From positions 1-50,228 of the forward strand of contig QHWB01000063.1 of the NCBI GenBank assembly GCA_003222395.1: a stretch of DNA of 50,228 nt. Direction: 5' to 3'. Positions 7,469-16,072 of the stretch are shown here, piece by piece. Made by a program: the position numbers and the translations under genes. The DNA comes from Acidobacteriota bacterium. GTDB lineage: Bacteria; Acidobacteriota; Vicinamibacteria; Vicinamibacterales; CAVVIG01. The notes beneath the pieces were generated by a model that was given only the letters and a program-made list of their open reading frames with translations, had not been told where the DNA came from and did not search any database. Numbering within the stretch: the first letter of the stretch is position 1; each line of letters starts with the position of its first letter.

Positions 7469-8041
7469 ATGCGAAAGATGATTTGCTCAGCGATCGCCGT
7501 GTTGGTGACTCTCGTACAGGCCATCGCGATCTCGCAATCACGCGGACCGCAGCGTTCCGCGGTCGATGTCACCAACGCCGATGTGCGCGCGACGCTCAAG
7601 GGCGCGCCTGCCGACGGCGTCATGGATCAACAGATTCGCGTCGTCGACATCGGCAAATACAACGTCGCGATCGGCGTCCTGCATCGCGCGGCTAAGGCGA
7701 AGCAGACGGCCATCGAGCATTCGCAGGTCACCGAGGTCTATCACATCATCGAGGGATCGGGAACGTTCGTCACCGGCGGCGATATGGTCGATCCGACGCC
7801 GTCGCCAGCCGACGGGAACACCGTGAAGGTGCTGGTGGGGCCGAGCACGAACGGCAGCGCGATTCGCGGCGGTCAGAGCCGGAAGATTGGACCCGGCGAC
7901 GTGATCGTCATCCCGCCGGGCGTTGCCCACTGGTTCAGCACCGTCGAATCGGACATGAACTATCTGGTGGTGCGCGTCGACGCCGACCACGTGCTGCCAG
8001 CTGGGTACGTCAATCCCGTCGTCACCAATGTGAAGGAGTAA
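7469..8041 (+). CDS. Exported cupin-domain protein
   Basis: 190 residues. Residues 1-24 (MRKMICSAIAVLVTLVQAIA...) form a Sec signal peptide. The remainder is a single cupin barrel: EVYHIIEGSGTFVTGG fits cupin motif 1 and GPGDVIVIPPGVAHWF motif 2, with H in the latter as metal ligand. The motif spacing is long because of a loop around DPTPSPADGN. The ATG at 7469 is preceded by AAGGAG. Many exported cupins in this phylum have no known substrate; dioxygenase, isomerase or binding roles are possible. Confidence 0.87.
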   Translation: MRKMICSAIAVLVTLVQAIAISQSRGPQRSAVDVTNADVRATLKGAPADGVMDQQIRVVDIGKYNVAIGVLHRAAKAKQTAIEHSQVTEVYHIIEGSGTFVTGGDMVDPTPSPADGNTVKVLVGPSTNGSAIRGGQSRKIGPGDVIVIPPGVAHWFSTVESDMNYLVVRVDADHVLPAGYVNPVVTNVKE

Positions 8042-8236
8042 ACGGCGACGGCGACTGCGAGGACGAGCATCGACGATTGGCCCATGTACCATGAGCTCGG
8101 ATCCAGCGTGGAAGATGTGTCCGGGCGGAAAACGCACACCTTCGAGCGAGTCCGGCCGATCGAGCCGGACGTCGGTGGATGCCGTGCGGGTGCGGGCCTC
8201 TGAGCTCGTTTGCGAATCATACCGACGGAACAGCCG

Positions 8237-10669
8237 TCACTCGTACCTGAGCGCCCGGACCGGATCGAGCCGAGTCGCGCGGCGCGCCGGCCAGAAACAC
8301 GCGGCGATCGACACGAGGGTGAACAGCACCGCGATCGATACGAGCGTGAGCGGATCGTTCGGGCTCGTTTGCACGAGAAGACTCCGCAGCAGTCTGCCCA
8401 CGCCGAACGCGCCGGCCATCCCCAGCAGGAGCCCGAGCACGAGCTGCGCGAACGAGCGGCGGATGACGAGCCACCACACCTGCGGCTGCTGCGCGCCGAG
8501 CGCCATGCGGACGCCGATCTCCTGGGTGCGCTGCGTCACCGAATAGGCGGTAATGGCATAGAGCCCGACGGCGGAGAGCAGCAGCGCGATCGTCGCGAAG
8601 ATCGCGAACATCGAGCCGAAGACGCGGAAGGGCCATCGCGCCTGCGCGAGCATTTCGTCCATCGTCCGGATGCCGAACAGCGGCAGATCCGGATCGAGCG
8701 CGCGGACCTCTTCACGCAGCGCCGGCGTCATCGTGCTCGGATCGCCGGGCGCGCGCACGATGAGCGTCATGAACGGCGTCGGCATCGCTCGGTACGGGAC
8801 GTAGACGACCGGGTCCGGATCCGGATCCTGGAAGTTGCGCTGTCGCACCGTTGGCGAGACGCCCACGATCGACATCCACGTCGGTTCCGTTCCGGTCGCC
8901 ACGTCGGAGACGAGCTTGATGCGGTGGCCGACGGGATCCTCGTTCGGAAAGTACATCGACACGAAGCGCTGGTTGACGATGCCGACGTCATGACCCGCCG
9001 TGCCGTCCGTGTCGGCGAACGCGCGTCCGCGGACGAGCCGCACGCCGAGCGTGTCGAAGTACCGCGGCCCGACAGCGAGGCGCGTCACCTGCGGCGGCAG
9101 CTCGCCCGTTGGCGGCGGCCGCCCTTCGATCGTCAGGCGCAACGCGGCGCCGCCCATCATCGGCGGGTTGCTCGCCACGGTCCCGCCGCGAATTGTCGGC
9201 AGCGCGCCGAGCCGCTCGTCGAGCCTCTGGTAGAACGCCGCGCGCTGCTCGGGCGTCGGGTACTTTCGATCGGGCAGCTGCAGCGCCATCGTCAGCAGAT
9301 GCGACGTCTCGAAGCCGAAATCGAGGCGGTACAGCGTGAGGAAGCTGCGCATCATGAAGCCGGCGCCGGCGAGGAGCACGATCGTCAGCGTCAGCTCGGC
9401 GACGATGAGGGCGCCCGTCCAGCGGCGCGCCCGGATGCCGCCGCCGCCAGCCCGCCCGCCCTCCTTCAACACTTCGTTGATGTCCGTCTTGGAGATGTGC
9501 AGCGCCGGCGCGAGGCCGAAGATGATTCCGGTCAGCAGGCACACTGCGGCGAAGAACGCGAACACGCGTCCATCCATCGTGAACCGGATCCAGTACGGCT
9601 TGCCGACGTCCTGCGTGACGGCGTCGAACCACCTGACGCCGAACACGGCCAGCCCGAAGCCGAGCGCGCCGCTCAGGCTCGCGAGGAGGACGCTCTCGAC
9701 CAGAAGCTGCCGCACGATTCGCCAGCGCGTCGCGCCGAGCGACACGCGGACCCCGACCTCGCGCGCGCGAGCGGCCGAGCGCGCGAGCAGCAGGTTCGCG
9801 ACGTTCGCGCAGGCGATGAGCAGCACGAACGCGACGGCGCCCATGAGCGACAGGAACACGAGCCGGATCGGTCCGCCGTTCACGCGCTCGTTGAACGTCA
9901 TCACCGTCAGGCTGATGTCCTTGTTCGTGTCGGGAAAGTCGTGCTCGAGGCGCGCGGCGATCGCCTTCAGCTCGCTTTGCGCGCGCTCGCGCGTTACCCC
10001 CTCGGTGAGCCGGCCGAACAGCTGCACCGAGCGCTGATTCCGCTTCTGCGCGGCCAGGTTCGGCATGTTCGACAGCGGCAGCCACAGATCGGCGTTGAAT
10101 GGGAACTTCATCCCTTCCGGCATCACGCCGACCACCGTCGTCGGTACGTCGTTGATGCGAACCGTGCGGCCGATGATTGATCGGTCGCTTCCGTACCGCG
10201 TTTTCCAGATGCCGCCGCCGAGGATGACGACCGGGGTGGCACCGGGTTGGTCGTCCTCGGGCAGGAAATCGCGGCCGAGGACGGTGCGCTGTCCGATCAA
10301 CTTGAACGCGTTGCCGGAGATATATGGTCCGGCGTAGCGCTCCGGCGCGCGTCCCTCGTCGCTCACGTTCATCGTCGTGCCGTTGAACGCCGCGACGCCG
10401 GCGAAGCTTTTCTGTGCGTCGCGCAGGTCCCGGAAATCGAGCCACGAGATGCCGAAGTCCTGGCCGCGCGCCATGTTGCGCTCGCCGATCGACATGATGC
10501 GGTCGGGGTCGTCGAACGGCAGGCCGCGGATGAGGACGGCGTTGACGAACGTGAACACCGTGGCGTTGACGCCGATGCCGAGCGCCAGCGCGACCGCCGC
10601 TACTGCCGTGAACCAGCGGTCCTTGATTAACAGGCGCACCGCGAACCGCACGTCCTGCAGCAGGCCCAT
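8237..10669 (-). CDS. MacB/FtsX-type ABC transporter permease (ADOP family)
   Basis: 810 residues with the duplicated architecture typical of Acidobacteria ADOP permeases: MLLQD-like start followed by TM1 (WFTAVAAVALALGIGVNATV), a MacB periplasmic domain (about 45-250), an FtsX block of three helices (about 270-410), then a second helix (GALIVAELTLTIVLLAGAG), second periplasmic domain, and a final FtsX block with AYSVTQRTQEIGVRMALGAQ. The C-terminal RATRLDPVRALRYE is the family ending. No ATPase gene is adjacent. GGAGGAG lies just upstream of the ATG. These proteins are usually paired with MacB-type efflux or lipoprotein systems; the substrate is unknown. Confidence 0.93.
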   Translation of the reverse strand: MGLLQDVRFAVRLLIKDRWFTAVAAVALALGIGVNATVFTFVNAVLIRGLPFDDPDRIMSIGERNMARGQDFGISWLDFRDLRDAQKSFAGVAAFNGTTMNVSDEGRAPERYAGPYISGNAFKLIGQRTVLGRDFLPEDDQPGATPVVILGGGIWKTRYGSDRSIIGRTVRINDVPTTVVGVMPEGMKFPFNADLWLPLSNMPNLAAQKRNQRSVQLFGRLTEGVTRERAQSELKAIAARLEHDFPDTNKDISLTVMTFNERVNGGPIRLVFLSLMGAVAFVLLIACANVANLLLARSAARAREVGVRVSLGATRWRIVRQLLVESVLLASLSGALGFGLAVFGVRWFDAVTQDVGKPYWIRFTMDGRVFAFFAAVCLLTGIIFGLAPALHISKTDINEVLKEGGRAGGGGIRARRWTGALIVAELTLTIVLLAGAGFMMRSFLTLYRLDFGFETSHLLTMALQLPDRKYPTPEQRAAFYQRLDERLGALPTIRGGTVASNPPMMGGAALRLTIEGRPPPTGELPPQVTRLAVGPRYFDTLGVRLVRGRAFADTDGTAGHDVGIVNQRFVSMYFPNEDPVGHRIKLVSDVATGTEPTWMSIVGVSPTVRQRNFQDPDPDPVVYVPYRAMPTPFMTLIVRAPGDPSTMTPALREEVRALDPDLPLFGIRTMDEMLAQARWPFRVFGSMFAIFATIALLLSAVGLYAITAYSVTQRTQEIGVRMALGAQQPQVWWLVIRRSFAQLVLGLLLGMAGAFGVGRLLRSLLVQTSPNDPLTLVSIAVLFTLVSIAACFWPARRATRLDPVRALRYE

Positions 10670-10836
10670 AGCTCCTCCGCGGATCGGACCGCAGTCTGAT
10701 CCCGGTGTTCGGCGCCGCCCGCGACGTAGGAGGGAATTGCTCCGTCAAAAGGCTCCCGCACGACAACTCGGAGGAGGGAAGCGCAGCGGCAGAGCCCGCG
10801 GGTTCAGGCGTCAGGCGTACTAGACGTGATACGTGA

Positions 10837-12348
10837 TCAGGCGGCGGCGCGTTCCCGTTCACGCCGACGGTGGCGGCGATAGCGGTTGAACACCTCGCGC
10901 TCGCTCTCCAGGCCGAGCAGCGACTTCAGGCTCGTTCCCGCGAACGTGTGGGCCAGCATCTCGCGCGCGTGGGCGAGGACGAATCGCGGGTTGTGGAAGA
11001 GCGCGGTTGGGAAGTGACGCAGCTTCATCCAGCGCTCGGCGCGCCAGCGCAGGAACTCGATGTCATCGGCCGAGACGTGCTCGCTGCGGACGACGGCCGT
11101 CGTGCCGTCGTAGTGCGAGGTGTTTTCGTCGACGATCAATCCGCGGGCGCGGAAGTCGCCGGTCATTGGCGTCGCGGGGTACGGCGTCGGGTGCTGGATA
11201 TAGGGCCAGTCGACGTACTTGCGCGCGAACTCGAGGTTCGCTTCGATCGACTCGCGCGTATCGCCTGGATTGCCGACGATCAATCCGCCGACGACGTACA
11301 TCCCGTGCCGGTGCAGGTGCTCGATCGCTTCGATGCTCGCGTTGCCGACTGTGCGTCCGCGCTCGCGGCGCGCGTTCTTCGCCTTCGCGCGCAGGAACTG
11401 CAGGTCCTCGTCGAGGATGTTCTCGATGCCGAGGAAGACGTAGCGGAATCCGGCGCGCTTCATCAACGGCGCCAGGCGCGCGCCGTGCTGTGCCAGCGGC
11501 GCGGTCATCGCCTGCACCATGTACTCGCAGTCGTCGAAGCGGGCGTCGAGGATGGCGTGGCACAGCGCCTCGAACCGGTTGATGTCGAGCGTGATGTTGT
11601 CGTCGACGAGGAAGATCGCTTCGGCGCCATGCGCGCGGGCGTCCGCGATGTCGGCGATGACGCGATCGATCGGGAACGGATGGAAATTGCGCCCGCGCAT
11701 CTCGATGATGGAGCAGAAGCTGCAGTCGTAGGTGCAGCCGCGCGAGGTCTCCACGACGTCCACGTTGCGGCCGAGCAGCGTATATCCGCGCAGCACGCGC
11801 GCGTCGCGCTGCGGCAGCCGCAGCGGATTCGAATCGAGCTGCATCACGGGGCGATCGGGCCCGTGCACGAAGCCGGCGGCCGTCCGGTACGACAGCCCTC
11901 CGATAGCGGATGGACTGACCGAGCCGTCCGATCCCGCATTCTCGAGCGTCCGCAGCAGCTGGCAGAACGTCTGCTCGCCTTCGCCGCGAACGATGAAATC
12001 GATCTCGGCGAACGAGTCGTACGCGCCGGGCGCGAGGCTCGGATCGTAGCCGCCGCAGACGATTCGCGCCGAGGGCCGGACCGCGCGCACGAGGCGCGCG
12101 ATCGACATCGCCGTCGCGCGCTGAAAGGTCATCACCGACAGACCGACAACGTCCGGCTCGAACTCGCGCACGAGATGCGCAACGGTCGCGCGCACCGACG
12201 ACTGGACCAGGATGAGATCCGCGACGGCCACGCGGTGATGCGGGTCGACGTTGGCGGCGAGCGACGTCAGCGCGCCGTTCGGCATCCGGATGGCGACCGG
12301 CGGCATGTGCTCGAACGAATCGGGCATCGAGAGCAACAGGACGTTCAA
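10837..12348 (-). CDS. B12-binding-domain radical SAM protein
   Basis: 503 residues. Residues 1-150 are a Rossmann-like cobalamin-binding domain (LLLSMPDSFEHMPPVAIRMP, EPDVVGLSVMTFQ, RIVCGGYDPSLAP, EIDFIVRGEGEQTF). Residues 195-420 are the radical SAM barrel with the cluster motif C205-x3-C209-x2-C212 (SRGCTYDCSFC). EAIFLVDDNITLD and GGLIVGNPGDTRESI are typical of class B enzymes that methylate or rearrange lipids and natural products. The tail is arginine-rich. No other biosynthetic genes are adjacent; the divergent lipase maturation factor gene starts 40 bases away. The substrate is unknown. Confidence 0.9.
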   Translation of the reverse strand: MNVLLLSMPDSFEHMPPVAIRMPNGALTSLAANVDPHHRVAVADLILVQSSVRATVAHLVREFEPDVVGLSVMTFQRATAMSIARLVRAVRPSARIVCGGYDPSLAPGAYDSFAEIDFIVRGEGEQTFCQLLRTLENAGSDGSVSPSAIGGLSYRTAAGFVHGPDRPVMQLDSNPLRLPQRDARVLRGYTLLGRNVDVVETSRGCTYDCSFCSIIEMRGRNFHPFPIDRVIADIADARAHGAEAIFLVDDNITLDINRFEALCHAILDARFDDCEYMVQAMTAPLAQHGARLAPLMKRAGFRYVFLGIENILDEDLQFLRAKAKNARRERGRTVGNASIEAIEHLHRHGMYVVGGLIVGNPGDTRESIEANLEFARKYVDWPYIQHPTPYPATPMTGDFRARGLIVDENTSHYDGTTAVVRSEHVSADDIEFLRWRAERWMKLRHFPTALFHNPRFVLAHAREMLAHTFAGTSLKSLLGLESEREVFNRYRRHRRRERERAAA

Positions 12349-12388
12349 TTTGCCCTCCGCGAAGACCCGAGCATAGCATCACGCCATC

Positions 12389-13882
12389 GTGAGTTCGCAA
12401 AGTTCTCGAAGTTCGGCCGGTTCCCGAGACTCGGCGACGTATGCGACCGCGGCCTGGCTTTTTCTGCGGCTCCTCGGGGTCATCTATTTCACCGCGTTCG
12501 GGTCGCTCGCGGTGCAGGTGGTCGGGCTGGTGGGACACGATGGGATTCTGCCGGCGCGTTTGTACATGGACGGCGCGCGTGCGTTCGTCGCGTCGGAAGG
12601 CATCGGCATCGATCGGTACCGCCTGCTGCCGACGCTCGGCTGGATTTCGACGGGCGACGCGTTCCTGCGCGCCTGCTGCTACGCTGGAGCGGCGTTGTCG
12701 ATCCTCCTTGTGGTGGGTGTCGCACCGGCCGTCGTGCTGGCGGTCGTCTGGTTCGATTACCTCTCGCTGTCGATCGTGTGCCGCGAGTTCCTGTCGTATC
12801 AGTGGGATGCGCTGCTGCTCGAGGCCGGGCTCATCGCCGTATTCCTCGCGCCGCCGGTCTGGCGAGAGAGACTGGTCGACCGTGCGGACCCGCCGCGCGT
12901 CGTTCGATGGCTGATGACGTGGCTGATGTTCCGCCTGATGGTCGGCTCGGGCGCGGTGAAGCTGGCGAGCGGCGATCCGACGTGGCGCAGCCTGACGGCG
13001 ATGACGTTTCACTACGAGACGCAGCCGATCCCGACGCCGCTCGCGTGGTACGCGCATCAGCTGCCGCTCTGGTTTCAGAAGGTCTCCACCGCCGCGGTCT
13101 TCGCGATCGAGCTGATCGCGCCGTGGTTCGTGCTCGGGCCGCGGCGGCTCCGCGTCATCGCCTTCGCGCTGGTCGCCGGCCTGCAATCCCTGGTCGCGCT
13201 CACCGGCAACTACGCGTTCTTCAATTTCCTCGCAGTGGCGTTGTGCCTGTTCCTGCTGGACGATCGTGTTTTCGACCGCGTGTTGCGCCGTAGCGCGGGG
13301 CTTTCAGCCGGGCGGCCCCGGACACGCTCGCCTCAAATGCTCGCGCTACGAACGGTGGCGGTGTGGCTCTTTGCGGTCATCACCGTTCCGGTGTCGCTGA
13401 TGATGTTTACCGGCAGCATCGGGCTCGCGCTTCCGCTGCCGCTCGTGGCCGAGGTCGCCGACTTCATCTCGCCGTTTCGCAGCGTGAACTCGTACGGCCT
13501 CTTCGCCGTCATGACGACGACGCGCGACGAGATCGTCGTCGAGGGATCGAACGACGGCGAGCGCTGGCAGCCGTACGAGTTTCCGTTCAAGCCGGGCGAC
13601 GTGAATCGCCCGCCGCCGTGGGTCGCGCCGCATCAGCCGCGACTCGATTGGCAGATGTGGTTCGCCGCGCTCGCGTCGTACGCCGATGCGCCCTGGTTCC
13701 GCAACTTCTGCCTGCGGCTGCTGGAAGGATCGCCCGACGTGCTCGCGTTGATGCCTCGCAACCCGTTCCCGGACGGTCCGCCGAAGTACGTTCGCGGCGT
13801 GCTGTATCGCTATCATTTCGGGAAGACGGCGTGGTGGACGCGCGAGCAGATCGGCGACTATTCGCCGGTGATGTCGAAGTAG
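12389..13882 (+). CDS. Lipase maturation factor family membrane protein
   Basis: 497 residues with several membrane helices in the first 300 and a soluble C-terminal domain. Diagnostic motifs are VCREFLSYQWDALLLEAG, FRLMVGSGAVKLASGDPTWR, TFHYETQPIPTPLAWYAHQL, and at the C-terminus WQMWFAALASY and LYRYHFG, all features of LMF1-like proteins, which in animals aid folding of lipases in the ER; the bacterial role is unknown. Start is GTG at 12389. A GTAG palindrome at 13290-13321 is read through in frame (SAGLSAGRPR) in the loop before the second membrane block. Confidence 0.9.
   Translation: MSSQSSRSSAGSRDSATYATAAWLFLRLLGVIYFTAFGSLAVQVVGLVGHDGILPARLYMDGARAFVASEGIGIDRYRLLPTLGWISTGDAFLRACCYAGAALSILLVVGVAPAVVLAVVWFDYLSLSIVCREFLSYQWDALLLEAGLIAVFLAPPVWRERLVDRADPPRVVRWLMTWLMFRLMVGSGAVKLASGDPTWRSLTAMTFHYETQPIPTPLAWYAHQLPLWFQKVSTAAVFAIELIAPWFVLGPRRLRVIAFALVAGLQSLVALTGNYAFFNFLAVALCLFLLDDRVFDRVLRRSAGLSAGRPRTRSPQMLALRTVAVWLFAVITVPVSLMMFTGSIGLALPLPLVAEVADFISPFRSVNSYGLFAVMTTTRDEIVVEGSNDGERWQPYEFPFKPGDVNRPPPWVAPHQPRLDWQMWFAALASYADAPWFRNFCLRLLEGSPDVLALMPRNPFPDGPPKYVRGVLYRYHFGKTAWWTREQIGDYSPVMSK
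13290..13321 (+). repeat. GTAG/REP-type palindrome inside the lipase maturation factor gene
   Basis: Begins GTAGCGCGGGGCTTTCAG and continues into a complementary arm of GC-rich sequence (CCGGGCGGCCCCG). GTAG followed by an imperfect hairpin is the REP signature. The frame is kept and the encoded SAGLSAGRPR lies in a poorly conserved loop. Confidence 0.7.
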
Positions 13883-13930
13883 ATGAGACGAAGCGCAAAA
13901 GATGTAGCGAGTAGACAAGGATCGAGGCCG

Positions 13931-14314
13931 ATGAAAACCGAAAAAGAATGGCAGGAGACGCTGACGCCGGAACAGTTCCACGTGCTGCGCGAGCACGGCA
14001 CCGAGCGGGCGGGGTCGAGTCCGCTCAACTACGAGAAGCGGACCGGCACCTTCCACTGCGCCGCCTGCGGGCAGGCGCTCTTCACTTCCGACACGAAGTT
14101 CGAGAGCGGCACCGGCTGGCCCAGCTTCTGGGCCCCGATCCGAGACGCGGTTGCCACGAACGTCGATCGGAGTCACGGCATGACGCGCGTCGAGGTCCAC
14201 TGCGCGAAATGCGGCGGCCATCTGGGCCACGTGTTCCCCGACGGTCCGCAGCCGACCGGCCAGCGGTACTGCATGAACGGCGTCGCACTACAATTCGAAG
14301 CGGGCGGCAACTAA
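13931..14314 (+). CDS. msrB: Peptide-methionine (R)-S-oxide reductase MsrB
   Basis: 127 residues, complete MsrB. The zinc site is formed by C43-x2-C46 and C91-x2-C94, the active-site block is [20 protein letters not shown] follows, and the catalytic cysteine is C114 in QRYCMNG. It reduces the R form of methionine sulfoxide. There is no signal peptide, so it is cytosolic. The start at 13931 follows a GAGG-containing site and gives the normal N-terminus. Two MsrA genes 7.7 kb downstream cover the S form. Confidence 0.96.
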   Translation: MKTEKEWQETLTPEQFHVLREHGTERAGSSPLNYEKRTGTFHCAACGQALFTSDTKFESGTGWPSFWAPIRDAVATNVDRSHGMTRVEVHCAKCGGHLGHVFPDGPQPTGQRYCMNGVALQFEAGGN

Positions 14315-14359
14315 TCCCGCAAGCCGCCGCAAGCCGGTTGCGTTGACGCGGCGCCGCCG

Positions 14360-14392
14360 GTAGCGCAGGCCTTTAGAAAGGGCCTGCGCTGA
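14360..14392 (+). repeat. GTAG/REP-type hairpin after msrB
   Basis: GTAGCGCAGGCCTTTAGAAA starts a hairpin whose 10-base arm AGCGCAGGCC (14362-14371) pairs perfectly with GGCCTGCGCT (14381-14390), with two further T-A pairs inside. It may help stop msrB transcripts, but no T-run follows. It belongs to the dispersed GTAG family. Confidence 0.75.
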
Positions 14393-14496
14393 CCTATTTC
14401 GTCCTTTCGCGATTTTCGTGGCAGCGCACAGTGGTTTGCACCCATGAGGCGTTAGAATCTGCCTTCGCGCAAACCTCGCAGGATAGTGGAGGCCGT

Positions 14497-15951
14497 ATGT
14501 TGAAGAAGTGTCTCTCCACACTCGCACTCGCTCTCATCGTCACCTGGGTGGCATCGGCGCAGGATGCCCGGACCGTCGTCGCCAACGCCTCGAAGGCGAT
14601 GGGCGTCGACACGTTGAAGACGGTGCAGTTCTCGGCCACCGGATTCGATTTCGCGCTCGGGCAGGCGCCGAATCCGAGCGCGCCGTGGCCGAAGTTCATC
14701 GAGAAGAGCTACACGCGCGCGATCAATTTCGAGACGCCCGCCTCGAAAGTCGACCGCGTGCGCATGCAGGGCGAGAATCCGCCGCACGGCGGCGGCCAGC
14801 AGCCGCTCGTGGGCGAGCAGCCGGTCAGCCAGACGATCATCGTCGGCTCCGACACGCCGTGGGTGCAGCAGCTCGAGATCGTGCTGATGCCGCACGGATT
14901 TCTGCGCGCGGCGGCGGCGAAGAACGCCACGGTCGAAACGAAGACCGTCGGCGGCAAGAAGTACAGCGTCGTCAGCTTCCTCGGCGACAACAAGGCCAAG
15001 GTCAACGGCTACATCAACGCTCAGAATCTGGTCGAGCGCGTGGAAACCTGGATCGACAACCCGTTCTTCGGCGACATGCCATTCGAGGCGATCTACACCG
15101 ACTACAAGGATGCCGGCGGGGCAAAGTTCCCGATGCACATCGTGCAGAAGCAGGGCGGCTACCCGATCTTCGATCTGACGGTCACCGACGTGAAGGCAAA
15201 CGCGGCCGTCAATATTCAGCCTCCGCAGGGGCGCGGCGCCGCGGGCGGCGGCGGTGGCGCGCCGGCGGCCGCGCAGGCGACGTCCGAGAAGCTGGGCGAC
15301 GGTGTGTACTTGATTCTCGGCGGCTATGCCGCTATCGCGGTCGACTTCAAGGATCACATCACGATCATCGAGAGCGGACAAAGCGAGGCGCGCGGCCAGG
15401 CGGTCATCGCCGAAGCGAAGCGGCTGATTCCCAACAAGCCGATTACCTACGTCGTCAACACGCACTCGCATGTCGATCATTCGAGCGGTCTGCGCGCCGC
15501 GGTCTCGGAAGGCCCGACGATCCTCACGCACCAGTTGAACAAGGCGTATCTCGAGAAGACTCTCAGCCTTCCGCACACGCTCAATCCTGACAAGGCGCAG
15601 CAGAACGGCAAGAAGCCGGTCATCGAGGGCATGGGCGAGAAGAAGGTCCTGACCGACGGCACCCACGTCGTCGAGCTGTATCACCTGCAGAACTTCGGAC
15701 ATCACGACGGGATGCTGATCGCGTACTTCCCGAAGGAAAAAGTTCTGCTCGAAGCCGACGGCTACAATCCGCAGGCGCCCAACGCGACGCCGCCCAGCCC
15801 GCCCAGTCCGTTCACGCTCAGCCTCCTCGACAACATCCGTCGACTGAAGCTGGACGTGGATCGCATCGTGCCGGTGCACTATCCGGCGGACAACAGGGTC
15901 GTGACGATGGCCGAGCTGACGAAATGGGTGGGCCGCACCACGACGAACTAG
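14497..15951 (+). CDS. Exported metallo-beta-lactamase-fold hydrolase with N-terminal extension
   Basis: 484 residues. Residues 1-21 are a signal peptide (MLKKCLSTLALALIVTWVAS). Residues 22-250 form a beta-rich domain of unknown type resembling outer-membrane-lipoprotein-like carriers. After a Gly/Ala-rich linker (about 248-262), the MBL domain has the T322-H-S-H-V-D-H328 metal motif, a later FGHHDGML and a C-terminal VPVHYPAD. The ATG at 14497 is preceded by GTGGAGG. The catalytic motif fits a zinc hydrolase; substrates of this two-domain class are not known. Confidence 0.86.
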   Translation: MLKKCLSTLALALIVTWVASAQDARTVVANASKAMGVDTLKTVQFSATGFDFALGQAPNPSAPWPKFIEKSYTRAINFETPASKVDRVRMQGENPPHGGGQQPLVGEQPVSQTIIVGSDTPWVQQLEIVLMPHGFLRAAAAKNATVETKTVGGKKYSVVSFLGDNKAKVNGYINAQNLVERVETWIDNPFFGDMPFEAIYTDYKDAGGAKFPMHIVQKQGGYPIFDLTVTDVKANAAVNIQPPQGRGAAGGGGGAPAAAQATSEKLGDGVYLILGGYAAIAVDFKDHITIIESGQSEARGQAVIAEAKRLIPNKPITYVVNTHSHVDHSSGLRAAVSEGPTILTHQLNKAYLEKTLSLPHTLNPDKAQQNGKKPVIEGMGEKKVLTDGTHVVELYHLQNFGHHDGMLIAYFPKEKVLLEADGYNPQAPNATPPSPPSPFTLSLLDNIRRLKLDVDRIVPVHYPADNRVVTMAELTKWVGRTTTN

Positions 15952-15955
15952 ATCC

Positions 15956-16048
15956 GGGGGGCTTCGCCCCCGCGGACCCCCGCGCCGTCGCTCGCGGGGC
16001 CCCGTTGCCCCGCTCCGCTCCGGCGGGCGCGCCTGTGGCGCGCCTACC
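15956..16048. repeat. Cluster of GC palindromes between the MBL and acetamidase genes
   Basis: The gap starts with a GGGGG-CTTC-GCCCC hairpin (about 15956-15971), which could act as a terminator although T-poor. It ends with a minus-strand GTAG element at 16026-16048: GGCGCGCC, a three-base loop, a second GGCGCGCC and then TAC, that is GTAG plus hairpin on the complement. The stretch between is GC-rich without other clear structure. Confidence 0.6.
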
Positions 16049-16072
16049 GTCGGCCGTCAGGTCGATCGAGTG

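Noticed and set aside
8210-10180. 656-residue + strand frame rich in R, E, H and D
   Set aside because: It is the complement of the ADOP permease gene; composition is that of an antisense frame in GC-rich DNA, with no domain.
10870-13293. 807-residue + strand frame
   Set aside because: Antisense to the radical SAM gene, then out of frame through the lipase maturation factor gene; no recognisable motif.
10837-13882. Natural-product cluster around the radical SAM enzyme
   Set aside because: The neighbours are a lipase maturation factor and a permease; no precursor peptide, synthase or tailoring genes are seen.
14452-15879. 475-residue minus-strand frame opposite the MBL gene
   Set aside because: Antisense frame with Arg/Asp/Val-rich composition and no start signal; the + strand has clear motifs.
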